A stretch of 64,000 bases of DNA from Sambucus nigra. Taxonomy: Eukaryota > Streptophyta > Magnoliopsida > Dipsacales > Adoxaceae. The DNA lies in the NCBI GenBank assembly GCA_949130495.1, contig OX422222.1, positions 106,133,709 to 106,197,708 of the forward strand, given 5' to 3'. The notes beneath the pieces were generated by a model. That model did no database searches. It had not been told where the DNA came from and saw only the letters and a list, made by a program, of their open reading frames with translations. Below are positions 1 to 14,480 of the stretch, in pieces. Made by a program: the position numbers and the translations under genes. Numbering within the stretch: position 1 is the stretch's first letter; the number at the start of each line of letters is the position of its first letter.

Positions 1-162
1 AAAATAAGCTTAAAAGACTTTAGAAATCATTGGGGTGGAAAATTCTATTCCTTATAACTTTAGAAAAAGACGAAAACATAAAAACAAAAGTGGCCCTAGG
101 TAAGTTTTGGACTGTAGCTAGTCTGCATACTTAGTCCGCAAACTAGGTCCGCACTAGATCCA

Positions 163-2832
<2,670 letters not shown>

Positions 2833-3225
2833 TGTAACACCTCGTGAGGTTTTATTAAAATAAAGTAAAATTATTCCAATTTAAAACCATATGAAAATAA
2901 TTTAAAAATGCTCGATAACTAAATAAACATTTACGCACACATAAAATGAATAAATAAAACTCTTTATTCTCATAAATATCAAAAATATTATTTATAAATG
3001 TTTTTACAATAAAAAAAGGTACAATACTTGAAAAATAAAGTATAAAGCCTTATATTCGTCCCTCCAAACCAAATTTGAAATATGTCATATCAATAACAAC
3101 TCTTATAAACTTGTAATGCATATAAATTGTGGGGGTGTGAACAAGAAACTCAAAATACTTGTGTAAATGCTCCAAGTGAACTACACATACTCATGCATGG
3201 ATGTATATAAGAGTGAAAGATGTGG
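2833..3225 (-). mobile_element. LTR fragment, Tekay/Del-like (copy A)
   Basis: The segment begins on the plus strand with TGTAACACCTCG, so read on the minus strand it ends in the TGTTACA typical of Del/Tekay LTRs. It aligns by eye, with many differences, to 41765-41938 plus 55402 onward, and to 57019 onward, all in the same orientation. Shared landmarks are the AAAATAAAGTAAAAT stretch, the ACAATAAAAAGGTACAAT stretch and a CCAGTGAACTACACATACT-like stretch. Similarity stops near 3225, where element 1 sequence begins. No primer-binding site lies next to its low end, so it is a 3' LTR remnant or a solo LTR fragment. Confidence 0.6.
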
Positions 3226-4433
3226 CCATCCCTTCTTTTTGTCTCTTTCTTCCCGTCTTAGGGTCCCAATGCTTAGGCACGCGCACTCGAAGAGGGAGAG
3301 AAGGTCTCGTCCCCTTTTCTAGGGGCGCTTCGGTCGTCATCGATGTGGGGTGATGTAAAGAGATGGAGTCGTCAGCATATTTTTACAGAAAACAGGCAAA
3401 AGAACATATCTCCGCCTCGAGAGAGCGACATCAAAGACAAACTAATGCTTAGAAAACCAATAGTTCAGAGGTTCAGGGGCTAAGTTACGGAATGAGAAGG
3501 TGTTAGACATCCATCCCGCCCTTTCGGTCTCTCATGGGCTTATGTTATTATTTTTCTCAAGTTCTACATGAAGTGTGTGTGCGTGTATATATAAATTTAG
3601 ATCGGAATCGCTCGACTCATATCATGAAAAAAAATAGAGTGAGGTCATCCAAATGAATGTTCCCAAAATAATAATTAAAAAATATGATGTGCGCGCTTAA
3701 TGAGATATTGATTGTCACAATGAAACGATAATATTTGTGAGATAAAAGGCGAATATGAATTACAACTATAACATATATGGTGTAATATGTATATAAAATA
3801 AAAAGGATGAACACATGAATATATTAAAATTGGAAAATTAGAAAATTGGACTCAAGTCTCGGGTTTTGGCCCGAAATGCCTACGTAGCCTATAAAGGCAT
3901 CAAAGTCCACGTAGTTCGCATGCGGCATAAGGGTGGGGTTTATTCCATAGATTACAAATTGGAGTTTATTATATGTGTGTGTGTAAGAAAATGTATTTTT
4001 AGTTTTGGAAAATTGTGGTGGATTATCCTGTTGGAATTTATAGGTGTAACCATCTTTTCCTTCTTTTTTTATAGAAATAAAGTGTGTGAAATATAACTAA
4101 TAAAGGATGAGATGTTAATGTGTATGAACTAAAGTAAAAACTACATTAAGAATTTATGTAACTAATGCAAAAATATAGAATTTAATGAGAGGGGAGGATA
4201 TTTGGACCTTGTTTTGAGGATTGAGACTTGATCCTTGATGAGCTCCCTTAAATGTTGGGATGAATGTTGGCTGAGAGAGAAGGAGATTTTTCTAAATTGG
4301 GTATGAAAATGATGGGAATGAAAGATGGAAGGGAATTTCACACAAGAAAACTTCGCTGAATGCAAGAGAATGTTCTTGAGATCAGTGATATTGATGGATT
4401 TGAGGTGTGCCTTGAAAGTGAGATCATGCCCTC

Positions 4434-4441
4434 CTTTTATA
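4434..4441 (-). promoter_or_regulatory. TATA box of an LTR promoter
   Basis: On the minus strand the sequence reads CTATAAAAGGAGGG. Transcription would run toward lower coordinates, the orientation of the LTR around it. The tandem subrepeats at 4590-5400 lie directly upstream, where a U3 enhancer region would be. Confidence 0.55.
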
Positions 4442-4589
4442 GTGTAGTGGAACTGTATATCGTCATACCCCTAGCCTTCCAATTGGCAGGTGACCTTAGA
4501 CACATTGCCGATAGGCATGGAAATGGACCTGCCAATCGGTAGTCTCGTGTAGATTTTTTTAGAAAAATGGTCATAGAACGCAATTCGTT

Positions 4590-5400
4590 AATCCAAATCG
4601 CGCACGGGGCATATCGTTAGAAAGATATTTTAGATAAATGCACTAGTACTTTGTGCCAATCCCTGGTCCAGGAGTTGACTTTGGGTCAAATGGGGCTCAG
4701 AAGCGCTCATCGATCCTTTGGACGGGAGATCATCGGATGGTAATGGATCGTTCATCCAAACCGTATGTCATAATCGTGCATGAGGTGGACCATTGGAAAG
4801 GTTATGCGAGGTAATTATACGTTCAAAAGAGTTTCGCTCGGTTCAGAGGGTTAACTTTTGTCAATTGGGGCATGGAAGCGCTCGGTGACCTTTCAGAGTA
4901 AAACGAGTCATTCGTCTGTACCGTAACGTTGATTCGTGCATCGGGAGGACTGTTAGAAAGGGTATCCAGTTCTCTTCAAAGATTCAATCAGTTTTGTTCG
5001 ATAATAAGGGTTGACCTTTGCCAAACGGAGCCCAGGAGAGCCCATTGACCTTCGGATCAATTTTTGAGGGAAAACGGATCGTTCGTCCGAATGGTTATGC
5101 CGTTTCACACACACGGAGGACCGTTGGAAAGTCTTTTCAGTGCCCTTAGAGAATCCATTGAGCTTTCACTCTGACGATGAATTTGATTTGGGTCAAACTA
5201 GGGCCCGAGAGTGCCGAGTGGCCTCTAGATCGATTTTTGGTAGTAAAATGGTTCATTTATCTGAACCGTTATGTTGATTCGTGCATGGGGTAGACCTTTG
5301 GAAAAGGGTTTTCGAGACCTTCAAAGATTCATTGAGTTTTTTCTCGAATGATAGAGTTTATCGGATTCAAACGGGGACTAGGAGCACCCGATGGCCTCTA
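4590..5400. repeat. Diverged tandem repeat, about 160-177 bp unit, five copies
   Basis: A block with the pattern GTTGAC-TTGGGTCAAA-GGGGC-GAGCGC-CGATGACC recurs near 4672, 4849, 5009, 5181 and 5353, spaced 177, 160, 172 and 172 bp apart. Each unit also has a GATTCGTGCATGG/GGACCGTTGGAAAG-like part. The copies differ at many positions, so the array is old. It lies upstream of the minus-strand TATA box at 4434-4441 and looks like U3 subrepeats. Confidence 0.7.
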
Positions 5401-5559
5401 GATCGGTACTCGGAGTATGGCCTAGGGTTTGTAATGAATTGGGGAGATATTGAGGACCTAAGGAGAGCTTAGGGTATCCTAGATTGTGGTGTATACAAAT
5501 ACCCTCTATTGGTGATCTTGGGATAAGTGAAAGGCGTTGAATAGATACCACATGATGTT

Positions 5560-6110
5560 TTGGGAAGGAGGCCAATTCTGCAGACCTAAAGGGATGAGGA
5601 TGACTAGTTCAGAGGGTCGGGGCAATTTTTAAAGACCTAAGGTAATGATGGGGATGACCGATTCTGTGGGCCGGATCAATTTTGAGGACTTAAAATGAGA
5701 GCGACCAATTCTTGGGGTCGAGGTCGATTATGAAAATCTTAAGTGGGAGCGACCAATTCTGAGGGTCGAGGTCAATTTTGAGGACCTTAAGGGTGAAAGA
5801 AATCAATTTTACGAGCCGAGGTCAATTATTAGGACCTTAAGTGGGAGCGATTAATTCTGATGGTCGAGGTAAATTATGAGGACCTTAAGTAAAAGTGACC
5901 AATTATGCGGATCGAGGTCAATTCTGCGGACCTTAAAATGAAAATGACCAATTCTGAGAGTAGAGGTCAATTATGCGGACCTTAAAGTTGGGGCGAACAC
6001 CTCTAAGAACTTTAAATGGGAGCAACCCATTCTGATGGTCGAGGTCAATTCTAAGGACCTTAAGTGGGAGCGACCAATTCTGAGGACCTTAAGTTGGTAG
6101 GGAGTAGCTC
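5560..6110. repeat. Hairpin minisatellite, about 48 bp unit
   Basis: About ten diverged copies alternate between GACC-N9-GGTC and AGGTC-N9-GACCT inverted repeats, with AATTCTGAG or AATTTTGAG as the nine-base loop, joined by TTAAGTGGGAGC. The arms are kept while loops and linkers vary. It lies between the LTR-like end and the antisense genes of element 1. Confidence 0.75.
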
Positions 6111-6724
6111 TCCTAAGGGATTTCTATTTGATACTCCATTGGGGAGGATACATTCATCTGGGGATTATATCCTTTTGAGAAGGAGTTGAAAATCTTAATC
6201 TGGGAATTCCATTTGGGGAGTTAGTTGGCGACTTTGAGGTTTTGGGATTCCGCTGCGAAATGTGTTGCTGAGGAGAGATGCTTGGTGAAGACTTCTAACT
6301 CTGCTTGGGGAAAAAATTTTATTCGATAATTCCTGCTGGAAACGGGTAGCTCTATTAAGGAGGCACTTAATTTCTGCGACACATGAAGTTTTGGGATTCC
6401 TTTGGGGAGTGGTAGAGAGTTTTCAAGATGCTAGTGCTTCGAATTTTAGAGTTCTAAGCTGGGGAAAATGTGATATTAATCTGGATGGGGATTTGAGTAA
6501 CTAGAAAATTTATTTTCTTGGTGAAGTAATGTTCCAAAATTCATCGGGTAATTTTAGAAATTTTTCAGGGAATTTTTGGAATTGTCTGTTATTTTGTGGG
6601 ATTTTTTGTACAAAATTTCAGGGGGGTTCGGTGAGCAGGTAGGAGGAGATTCCAAATGACGCTAACATGATCTTTTGGACTGCGGGTGTCAGGGGACTGC
6701 CTATCGGTATACCCCTCAGCCTTC

Positions 6725-6734
6725 TATTAAAAGG
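6725..6734 (+). promoter_or_regulatory. Weak TATA-like element before the PMD gene
   Basis: CTATTAAAAGGGGC lies about 110 bp before the ATG at 6835. The sequence just upstream (CCTATCGGTATACCCCTCAG) resembles that upstream of the stronger TATA box at 9475 (CCGATTGGCATACCCCTTG). This suggests that the two antisense genes of element 1 share a duplicated promoter. Confidence 0.35.
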
Positions 6735-6834
6735 GGCAAGTTCTTCTCATTTTTCACAACTTCCAGCTTTCTCATTTTCTGCTTCTCTCTCTTGCTATTT
6801 GCTTCAGCGTTCCTTCTTACCTTCAGTTTGAAAA

Positions 6835-8973
6835 ATGGTGGATTATTCAAGAAGTGAGGTCCATATGGCGTGGCCAGGTGTTGATGAGTGGCACACTTGG
6901 AGTAGCATTGGTCAAAGAGAATGCCTTTTATCTGTTTGAGTCCGTCACCAATTAGCAGACTCTTCTGCACAAGCCTATTCACCATCATTCATCCAGGGTG
7001 ATGAACCCTGATGGTTATGTAAGTATTGCATGACTTTTGGTATCCCTTTTCGCATTTATTTGCATTTTCTTGTTTGTTTGAATTTTGACCAATGACTTAT
7101 TTTTTGATAAACTAACATTACTACGATGAGTCTTCGCTCCTAAGGGATGACAGGATTTAGAGACGTGTGGTATCACCTTCCTTCGGTGGTGTACTGGGTG
7201 GTTTCTTCAGCTAGTTAGCCAGACGTTTGCATGGGATGAGATGCCACGTTCTATGGAGATTCTCTATGCTTTGGGGGAGAGGTGGTGGGATACCACCCAC
7301 ACCATAAATTTAGGTTTTGGGGAGATGATAGTGACTCCCATCGATGTACAACAGCTTATAGGGCTAAACTATGAGGGGACTTAGATAGAGCTGGAATGAT
7401 CCTTGAGGGCGACGCTGTAGGCGGCGCTGGGTGATGTCGGGTGGATAGTCTCTGGTGACTCGATACGCATTTATGCTTTATGGGGACGCTTTTGAGCTAG
7501 CGAGTTGATTAGACAGTCAGGCTTCAAGTTCTTCAGATGGCTTGATTATTCATTCTTTTGTTGCTGGGAGGATTTCTGGTGGCTTCGAGGGTGACGTCGT
7601 CCATTTATGGTTTTTGCCATACTTGAGGGAATTTTTGAATATTCCTCTTTTTGACTAGGGGAGCCTAACTTTGGAGACCCTTTATTCATCTTTGGATGCT
7701 TTTAGCTGGTGCTTCCAGCAAAGTTTTACTGGTGCCACATATCTTTTGGAGGTATTTTTTCTTTTTTGCATTTTCCTTTAAGCATTTTGTTTCTTCTTTG
7801 ATTCCTTGATTTCTTTTTTCTGATTGATGACCCTTATCCTTTTGTAAAAGTGTTTCTATGAGGTGATTGGGCTCAATGACCCTTTGGTTGGTTTGAAGGA
7901 TGAGTCGGTGGGGGACTTTTACGGATGTACCGATGGCGGAAGTCCAACCAGCAGTCGAGGCTGTCCCTTTCCTTGGCGGCGGTGCGTCAGGTCTTAAATG
8001 ACTCGACGAGAGATCGGGTTACCTCTTCTTTTATTTTTTGAAATTTTTTTGGTATTCCCATTCTGTTTGTGCAAGTAGTGACTTTATCTTGGTAAAATGC
8101 AGGTGGCATTTTATCCATAGGGGACGACTATTTAGCATACGGGGATGATCAATATGCATGCACAGATGCGCCGATTGATGGCGCACGAGTTTGGATACTC
8201 CTGATAATTGGGGGAGAGAGTAGTCAGATAGATTATGGAGGATGAGGTGGCGGTCCTACTAGTGATGCCTCAATATATATGAGGCAGGTGCAGGAGATGT
8301 CGTAGGATGCCCGAGTGGTGGCGATGATAAGTGAGCGCTATTCTCTGTATAAAAACATGGTGGTGGCCTAGACTACCTCAATTTCATGACGAATTGGCTG
8401 ATGTGGTCATGCATCTATGATGTGGTGAATATTAATCTTCTTCCTACAGCTTCGGTCAAGGGGACTAGTCGGCCAGTGGAGTCTGCCCACAGTACGGGTG
8501 GTGCGTTGACGTCAGCAGCGACGGTAATGTCAGAGGTTCAATTTTCGTGGCTTACTCCTCCTTCTTACAATTTTCCCTGGGGGAGGATCAATGAGTATGT
8601 TGTATCGCCCCAATGCGATGGACCCAGAGTTGTTGGGATTGACGAAGGATGTTCTCCAACTAGAGGTATAACTTTGTCCTTTGTCTTTTCTAATTTTTCT
8701 ATTTTCCTCAGACTGACTGATTTGCTCTTTGTTTTATTTTTCTTACAGCATATCTAGGTGTCGACTACCTGGCTGAGAGACATTCGTGATTGGGTGGCTT
8801 CTACGATGGATCTTATTCAGGAGTCGATCCCAGTTCCTTCATGTTTGGTTCCATCTACTTCGTTTGAGGATGGGTCTGGATCGAGTAGCGTAGGCTCCTC
8901 AGCTCATCGCTGGAGGGAAACATGTGCATTGCTAGGATGGGGGATCATAGGGGGGGGGGAGAGGGAACAATAG
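6835..8973 (+). pseudogene. Antisense plant-mobile-domain gene of element 1, degenerate
   Basis: This gene lies antisense to pol of element 1. It opens with ATG at 6835 (MVDYSRSEVHMAWPG). The clearest block is 7226-7384, read from TTT at 7226: it includes GERWWDTTHTINLGFGEMIV and TPIDVQQLIGL. That is the pattern of the plant mobile domain (PF10536, aminotransferase-like), where a TH-F-L-GE-T-TL-DV-LLGL core is usual. A further block, LTLETLYSSLDAFSWCFQ, is near 7667. Candidate GT-AG introns are visible: donor GTAAGT at 7019, one intron 7752-7850, and one at 8666-8748. Numerous stops lie between the blocks, so it is not functional here. The role of PMD proteins in these elements is not known. 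Confidence 0.6.
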
Positions 8974-9065
8974 AGAAAATAAAGTTGAGAGAGAGAGAGT
9001 GTGGGGGTATCAGGCTGAGTCCGGTTATTTTTTCTTCTTCTTTGTTCTGCAAGAGTAATGTAATG

Positions 9066-9097
<32 letters not shown>

Positions 9098-9474
9098 GTA
9101 ATGAATGGGGTTTTATTTATTTATCTTTCTTTAAGTGACTTAATCTACATGAACTTTTTACTTTGTTTGTTGAGATTCTAAAAAGGATTAGATTTATTTA
9201 AAATATGAATTTATTTTAAAACATGATAAGTTAAGCATATAAGGAAAGGAAAATATTTTTATTGAGTTTTTTCATTTTGAAAAAAGGAAAAGGTGAATTT
9301 TCTAAAAATAGGGGGATGCCGATTGGCATACCCCTTGTCTTGCCAATCAATAGTTCAGTCCATTCTAACCACCTCAAGGTTTTGATTGCACTTTCTTTAG
9401 CTACTTTGTCCTTGACGGGGTAGGATTTCATCCGAATTTTGCAGGGCCATTTATTTTTAGCCAAGTTTTTCAAG
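8974..9474. other. Gap between the two antisense genes, with GA and TA microsatellites
   Basis: Contains a G-run and GA run directly after the PMD gene, a TA dinucleotide run near 9070-9098, and a GTAATGAATGG-type tail resembling a plant 3' UTR. AT-rich sequence and the promoter-like stretch before 9475 follow. No coding content is recognised. Confidence 0.5.
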
Positions 9475-9482
9475 TATAAAAG
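9475..9482 (+). promoter_or_regulatory. TATA box of the second antisense gene
   Basis: AGTATAAAAGGGGG is a strong plant TATA box about 84 bp upstream of the ATG at 9566, with a pyrimidine-rich leader between them. It points toward higher coordinates, opposite to the element's own gag-pol. Confidence 0.6.
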
Positions 9483-9565
9483 GGGGAAAGTGGAGAGGTT
9501 TTCTTCACCAATTCATATCCTCATCCTCTTACTTATTTCTTGCTTTGTATCCTATTTCTTCCAAA

Positions 9566-10900
9566 ATGGCTCTACACATAAGCACTGAATTCACCTCTTA
9601 CCTAGAGAATTTAGAGGCCATGTGGTCGTACAATGTAGACTACGACGCCTTTAACATGCGTCGAGTTTGCATATGGCACAATTGGCCCATTGACTGGAAC
9701 ATGATGATGGAGGCGGTACAATTCTTGTACCCCGAGGATCATGTCTTTCGTTTTGTCTTGGATGAAGTTTGCTCGACTTACGAGACGTTTTCTACTATGA
9801 TGGGGGGTAAATCTTAGTGTAGCAACTGCCATGCCTAAATTCTCTTGGTCTTCTCGAGAACTATTGGGGAAATCTCTCCATATTTTACCCTCAGTGGCTC
9901 AGTCTTTGGTTATTGGAAGAATGATATCCCTCCCGGCTATGTTATATTGCGTGCGTCTGCGGGATGTCAATGATACAGGATACGCCTAAGTCGTTGCCCT
10001 TGGCTTAACTTCAAATTAATTATTGGTGACTAGGGACTTACTGTTGGACCCTCAAACTTCTACCATTACTGCATTGATGTTATATCATCATAATCCTACG
10101 ACGGTGATATTGGCAGAGACCCTAAACAGTCTAGATGCTTGGCAGGAAGGCCGTTCGGTCTTTCTGAGAAGTAACCCAGTTATACTTTTCATGTGGTTAT
10201 CTGCGAGATTCCAAATGGCGGTCCCCCTGAATATCCCTTAGTAGCTGTGTTGAATTTCTTCACCTGCTATTTCATCAGCTTTAGCCCAACTATCGAGAAC
10301 TGGTTTGTGGAGCACGAGTCTCGATGCATGCGCTGGTCAGTACCCCGTGAGGCAAGTTGTAACCCATCCTGTAATTTGGAAAATACCAGTACATTTGGTT
10401 GGTTGGCCTTCGTCAGACTTCTTTCTATTTTCCTTGGCGACTCTTACGCCAAGTTGTATAGGAACAAATCGTGCCTTCCCGTTTTCTTGCCTTCTTTTCT
10501 TTGGAGGATTTGATGGAAGGAATACGCATGCGATTGGTCTTTTTATGGAAAAATCATCGGCCTTCAAACCGTCCACCCCATTCTGTTGACAGAGATTGAC
10601 ACGTTTTTGGGGACTACATGAAATTGTTGTGGAGGAGGGTAGTGGCTAAGATATTGACCGAAGAGACCGGGCAGAGATGGCTTGCCATGTTTGACATCAT
10701 GGATGGAGGCATAGTGGTTTTTCCCAGGCTAGTCTGGGCTAACCGTTCCATGGAGTGCCTTTGGTATTCCATTTAAGTAGGGGAAGTTTGGGGACCTAAA
10801 GATGTAGATGATGATGGGGCTCGATCTTCCGACAGCTGCGGGTAGGGACTTCTGTGAAGCTAGTGTTTATTTGTGAAGATTTTGAGATGGTTATGTGTCT
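9566..10900 (+). pseudogene. Second antisense gene of element 1, DUF7745-like, degenerate
   Basis: An open frame runs from ATG 9566 to 9817 (MALHISTEFTSYLENLEAMW at the start). Similar reading continues in pieces at about 10023-10241 and 10193-10513. The piece VILAETLNSLDAWQEG followed by VFLRSNPVILFMWL fits the ILAET-xxxL...LLxxW pattern I associate with the plant DUF7745 family, a relative of plant mobile domain proteins found in retroelements. Stops and frameshifts break it. A polyadenylation-like AATGGAATAAAGAAG lies near 11047, shortly before the 3' end of pol on the other strand, so the two transcription units converge. The family call is from memory of the pattern and is tentative. Confidence 0.5.
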
Positions 10901-11449
10901 GGTTATTTTTTGTAGGGATAATTCTGGGAAGGTTGTTTAGGAGTAGTTTGATTTAGTTTTGTTTTTTTGGACAATTAGGTCAGCAGGGGAAGTTATTTGA
11001 CTCCCTACGCCGATATTTCGTGTAATCGTACCGAAATTTCTCATTAATGGAATAAAGAAGATTTTAATTATACTGTTGTGCCTCTTGATAAGTTTTGCAT
11101 TTGATTTATCTATACCAATCACTAAGGCATACATAATCCTTCTGTTCATGTAAGTGATAAAAATGAACTGTCGTTCTCAGGGAATAGAAAAGAATAACAT
11201 TTTGTAAAAAAAAGGGGTCATGATCATGTAAAGTGTATGAGCTACCTACGTACCCCTCGGGAGTTTAAAAAAAATGATTTTTATTTTTGAAAGTAATTTT
11301 TTTTAGAGGATTAGGACCCACGTAGTTCTAAGTAGGGGAAATGAAGAAGATTTTTTTTTTAGAATAAAAGGGGGTAGGAAGAGTCGTAGCGCACCGAGAT
11401 TTTAGACTACGGGTAGAATTTTTTGAGACGATCCATCTTGAATGGATGG
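10901..11449. other. Convergent 3' ends of the antisense gene and pol of element 1
   Basis: AT-rich sequence with an AATAAA-type signal for the plus-strand gene near 11047. A CTACGTACCCC...CCCACGTAGTTC pair near 11230-11315 resembles the pair at 3870-3920. No coding sequence is seen. Confidence 0.5.
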
Positions 11450-12550
11450 GCCATTTCTTCTCCATTAAGGTCAATGAGCATAGCGGTGCCATTGGATATG
11501 ATCTTCTTCACAATGTAGCGTCCATTCAAATTTGGCTTGAACTTCCCTCTGGGGTCCCAGACGGGTTCTATGATTTTTTGAAGGATAAATGCCCTTCTTG
11601 GACACCACGGTCCTCGACTATCCTGTTAAATGATCGGGATATTCGATGATGGTACCCTTGTATATAATATAGAGCCTTTAACCTTCTTTTGTCCAAGAGT
11701 GATAACTCGTCAAAGCGACTCTGATGACAATCTTCTTCACTGACGTTTCTTTCAAGAATGATGCTTAATGAAGGTATCTCTAGATCGACGGGTAGGACTA
11801 CTTCCATGCCGTATACTAGAGAATAAAGGGTGGCCCCAGTAGATGCCTGAACTAAAGTACGATAGCCCCAGAGGGCGTAAGGGATTCGATTGGTCCAATC
11901 TCAGCAACTCTCGATCATCTTGTTGATAATTTCATTGAGGTTCTTACTAGTGACTTCGACTGCACCATTGGTTTGAGGTTGGTAAGGAGAATATTTATGT
12001 CTTTGGATCCCATACTCGCCAACCAATTCTGTGACTTCTGCCTCAAAATGTAACCCATTGTCTGACACTAGCTCATGCAGGACCCGGTATCAACAGATGA
12101 TACTTTTTCGGATGAACTTGGCTACCTTTTTAGCATTCAGCACTGTGTATGACCCGACTTCAACCCATTTGGTGAAGTAATTAATGACAATGAAGATGAA
12201 CTCGTTCCCGTTTAAGGATTTAGGTGTAACTTTCCCTATAATATCGATGCCCCATGTGGAAAACGTCCATGGAGAGGTCATGTTGTACAATTCTCATGAA
12301 CGCAAGTGTTGGAGGTTGGAGAACTATTGGCATTGAAGGCATCTACGAACATAGGCGGTGAAATCCTGAACCATGGTAGTCCAATAGTAATACTATCATA
12401 TAATCTTCTTAGAGAGCATATGCCACACTCCTCCTTGTGGATCTTCTGCATCATCTCTTCAATGTCATCCCCTGCGATGCGGTGTAAGTGGGTTCCATTG
12501 AAGTTTCTTTTGAATAGTGGTTTATCACAGATAATGTACTGGGTAGCCAA
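11450..12550 (-). pseudogene. Integrase of Tat element 1, broken
   Basis: This is the 3' end of the element 1 polyprotein. Reading from high to low coordinate: a degenerate zinc-binding part (IEEMMQKIHKEECGIC, about 12480-12430), then the core with WGIDIIGK containing the first catalytic Asp (near 12250). Next come the INYFTKWVEV block and QPQTNGAVEVTSKN, holding the catalytic Glu (near 11950). The C-terminal block VLPVDLEIPSL (near 11800) is typical of plant Tat integrases. At least one frameshift and several stops separate the pieces. The function would be insertion of element cDNA into nuclear DNA. Confidence 0.85.
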
Positions 12551-12916
12551 TTTGTGGAGGGTTGCTCGGTCTTTCTTGTTAAAATCTTGGGAGTACTTAC
12601 CGTATTTAAGGATGTGCCAAATATCTTAATACCAACATTCATCCATATCAGTATCTTCTTTAGTGATGAGCTCGATATGGTAGCAGTGGGTTGGTTTATC
12701 TTGCTTTTGGACTAGGAAGGGGGCCATCATTATTCCTTTGGGCATGTCAACCATGGAGGCCAAGGTTCCTTGCTCGAGGAACGTAGTGGAAGGTAATATC
12801 TTGAAATTAAGAGGCCAATTCTTCTAGGTCGGCATGGAAGGGTAAGAGGTTCTCGTCCTTGACTTTCCATCTTCTAAGGACTTGACCGATGATGAGGGAT
12901 AAATCCCCATAGACAT

Positions 12917-13363
12917 CTAGGCATTGAATTCGTTTCTTGAGATAGACTTTAAGGCTACCATGTATGCCTCATATTCTATCATGTTTTTGGTGCTGGGAAA
13001 ATCTAGCTTAATGGAAATAGATGTGTGAGAATCATCAGGGGAAATTAGGAGTATCCCAATGCCATATCCCTTATTGTTAGCGGTGCCATCAAAAAACATT
13101 TACCACCGGAGGTCTTGTTGAGAGGTACAAAGGATATCTTCATCTGGGAACTCAAAAATACAAATTTCGGCTTCTTCAATAGTGTGGTCAGCGAGGTAGT
13201 CAGAGATGGCTCTTCCTTTCATGGATTTCTGTGGGATATACATAATATCTAATTCGGCTAACAACATCAACCATCGAGACATTCGGCTAAACAAGGCATC
13301 TTTCTCAAGAAGGTATTTGATAGGATCCATTCGGGATATAAGTATGATGGGAAAAATGAGCAT
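12917..13363 (-). pseudogene. Dual RNase H region of Tat element 1, broken
   Basis: The Ty3-type RNase H tail is at 13363-13100 (DPIKYLLEKDALFSRMSRWL, then SDYLADH). It is followed, after a stop, by a second RNase H: MFFDGTANNKGYGIGILLIS, then MIEYEAYMVAL. The FDG Asp and the Y-E-A Glu are the first two acidic residues expected of a plant/archaeal-type RNase H. Two consecutive RNase H domains are characteristic of the Tat lineage. The domain is truncated before its third and fourth acidic positions become readable. Confidence 0.8.
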
Positions 13364-13588
13364 ATAGTGCCGTAATTTTTAGGTAACCCAGACAGGGGCG
13401 ACACATGCTTTCTCTAAGGCAATATAGTTGACTTCATACCCGACCAGTTTGTGATTGGCTTAGTAGATGGACCTCTATTTATGATATTATTCAATGTACT
13501 GGGCTAGAAAATCTCCAGATGTAGTGTCTATTATAGTCAAGTATAGGAGTAAGGGTAGACCAGGTTACGGTGGCATGAGTATTGGAGG

Positions 13589-14480
13589 TCAGATTAGATA
13601 TTGCTTGATTCGGTAAAAGTCTTCCTTACACGATTCGTTCTTAACCTTGGTTGAATCCTTCCAGAGGAGTTTAAAGATGGGTTCACAAATAGAAGTCAGC
13701 TGGCTTATGAACTGATTGATATACTGTAATATTGTAAGGAATCCCTGGACTTCCTTATCCATTTGGGTTTTTGGCATTTCGAGTATGGATTTTCGTTTGG
13801 CAGGATCTCCTTCAATCACCTTTTTTGCTAACCATTAATCCCCAAAGATTCCCTTTGGTAACGCTAAAAATACATTTATGTGGGTTAAGTCGCATCTGGT
13901 ATCACCGTAGTCGCTCGAAGAATATTCAGAGAGTGGGAGCATAACCTTCTCGAGTCTTAGACTTGATGATCATATCGTCCACATAGACCTCGACTTCTTT
14001 GTGTATCAGATCATGCAAGATAGTTATGGCGGCCCACTGGTAGGTAGACCCTATGTTTTATAGACCAAATGGCATAATGGTGTAACAAAAGGTTCTGTAA
14101 GGGGTGATGAATGTAGTTTTTCTTGATGATCTGGGTGCATCTTGATATGATTATATCTGACAAACCCATCAACAAATGACTTGAGAGAATGAGTGGTCGT
14201 GTTATGTACAATCAAATCGATATTGGGTAGTGGGTAATCATCCTTCTAAGAAGCCTTGTTTAAATCTCGGTAGTCTATGTACATGCGAATCATTCGTCCA
14301 GATTTTGGCACAGGTACATTGTTAGCTAACTATGTGGGATATTCGTCAACCCGAATAAAGCCCACGTTCAACTGTTTGACCACCTATTCCTTAAGCTTGA
14401 TCAACCATTTGGTGTAGAGATTTCGTAGATTTTGTTTGATCGATTTACATTCTGGGAGCGTTAGAATTTCGTGCTGATAT
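13589..14480 (-). pseudogene. Reverse transcriptase of Tat element 1, broken
   Basis: The catalytic box YVDD is encoded at 13985-13974 on the minus strand within EVEVYVDDMIIK. The thumb and connection part follows at 13819-13589 (EVQGFLTILQYINQFISQL). Upstream (14460-14000) are degenerate fingers-palm pieces such as SFVDGFVRYNHIKMHP. Stops interrupt every few dozen codons, so the enzyme is dead. Confidence 0.85.

Larger units (their letters stand above)
3226..6600 (-). mobile_element. Long 3' LTR-like end of Tat element 1
   Basis: This is read on the minus strand. At 3360-3540 it carries landmarks common in long Tat/Ogre-type LTRs: a GGAGTCGTC stretch (reverse of a degenerate GGCGACTCC), then a GGAATGAGAAGGTGTTAGAC-like stretch and the CATCCCGCCC block. 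Near 3870-3920 is a CCTACGTAGCC...CCACGTAGTTC pair, echoed at 11230-11315 at the far end of the same element. A TATA box at 4434-4441 on the minus strand marks a probable LTR promoter, with two repeat arrays upstream of it (4590-5400 and 5560-6110). The position, downstream of pol and the antisense genes, suits a 3' LTR of element 1. The high-coordinate boundary is not resolved, and an LTR from a second, fused element remains possible. Confidence 0.45.
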
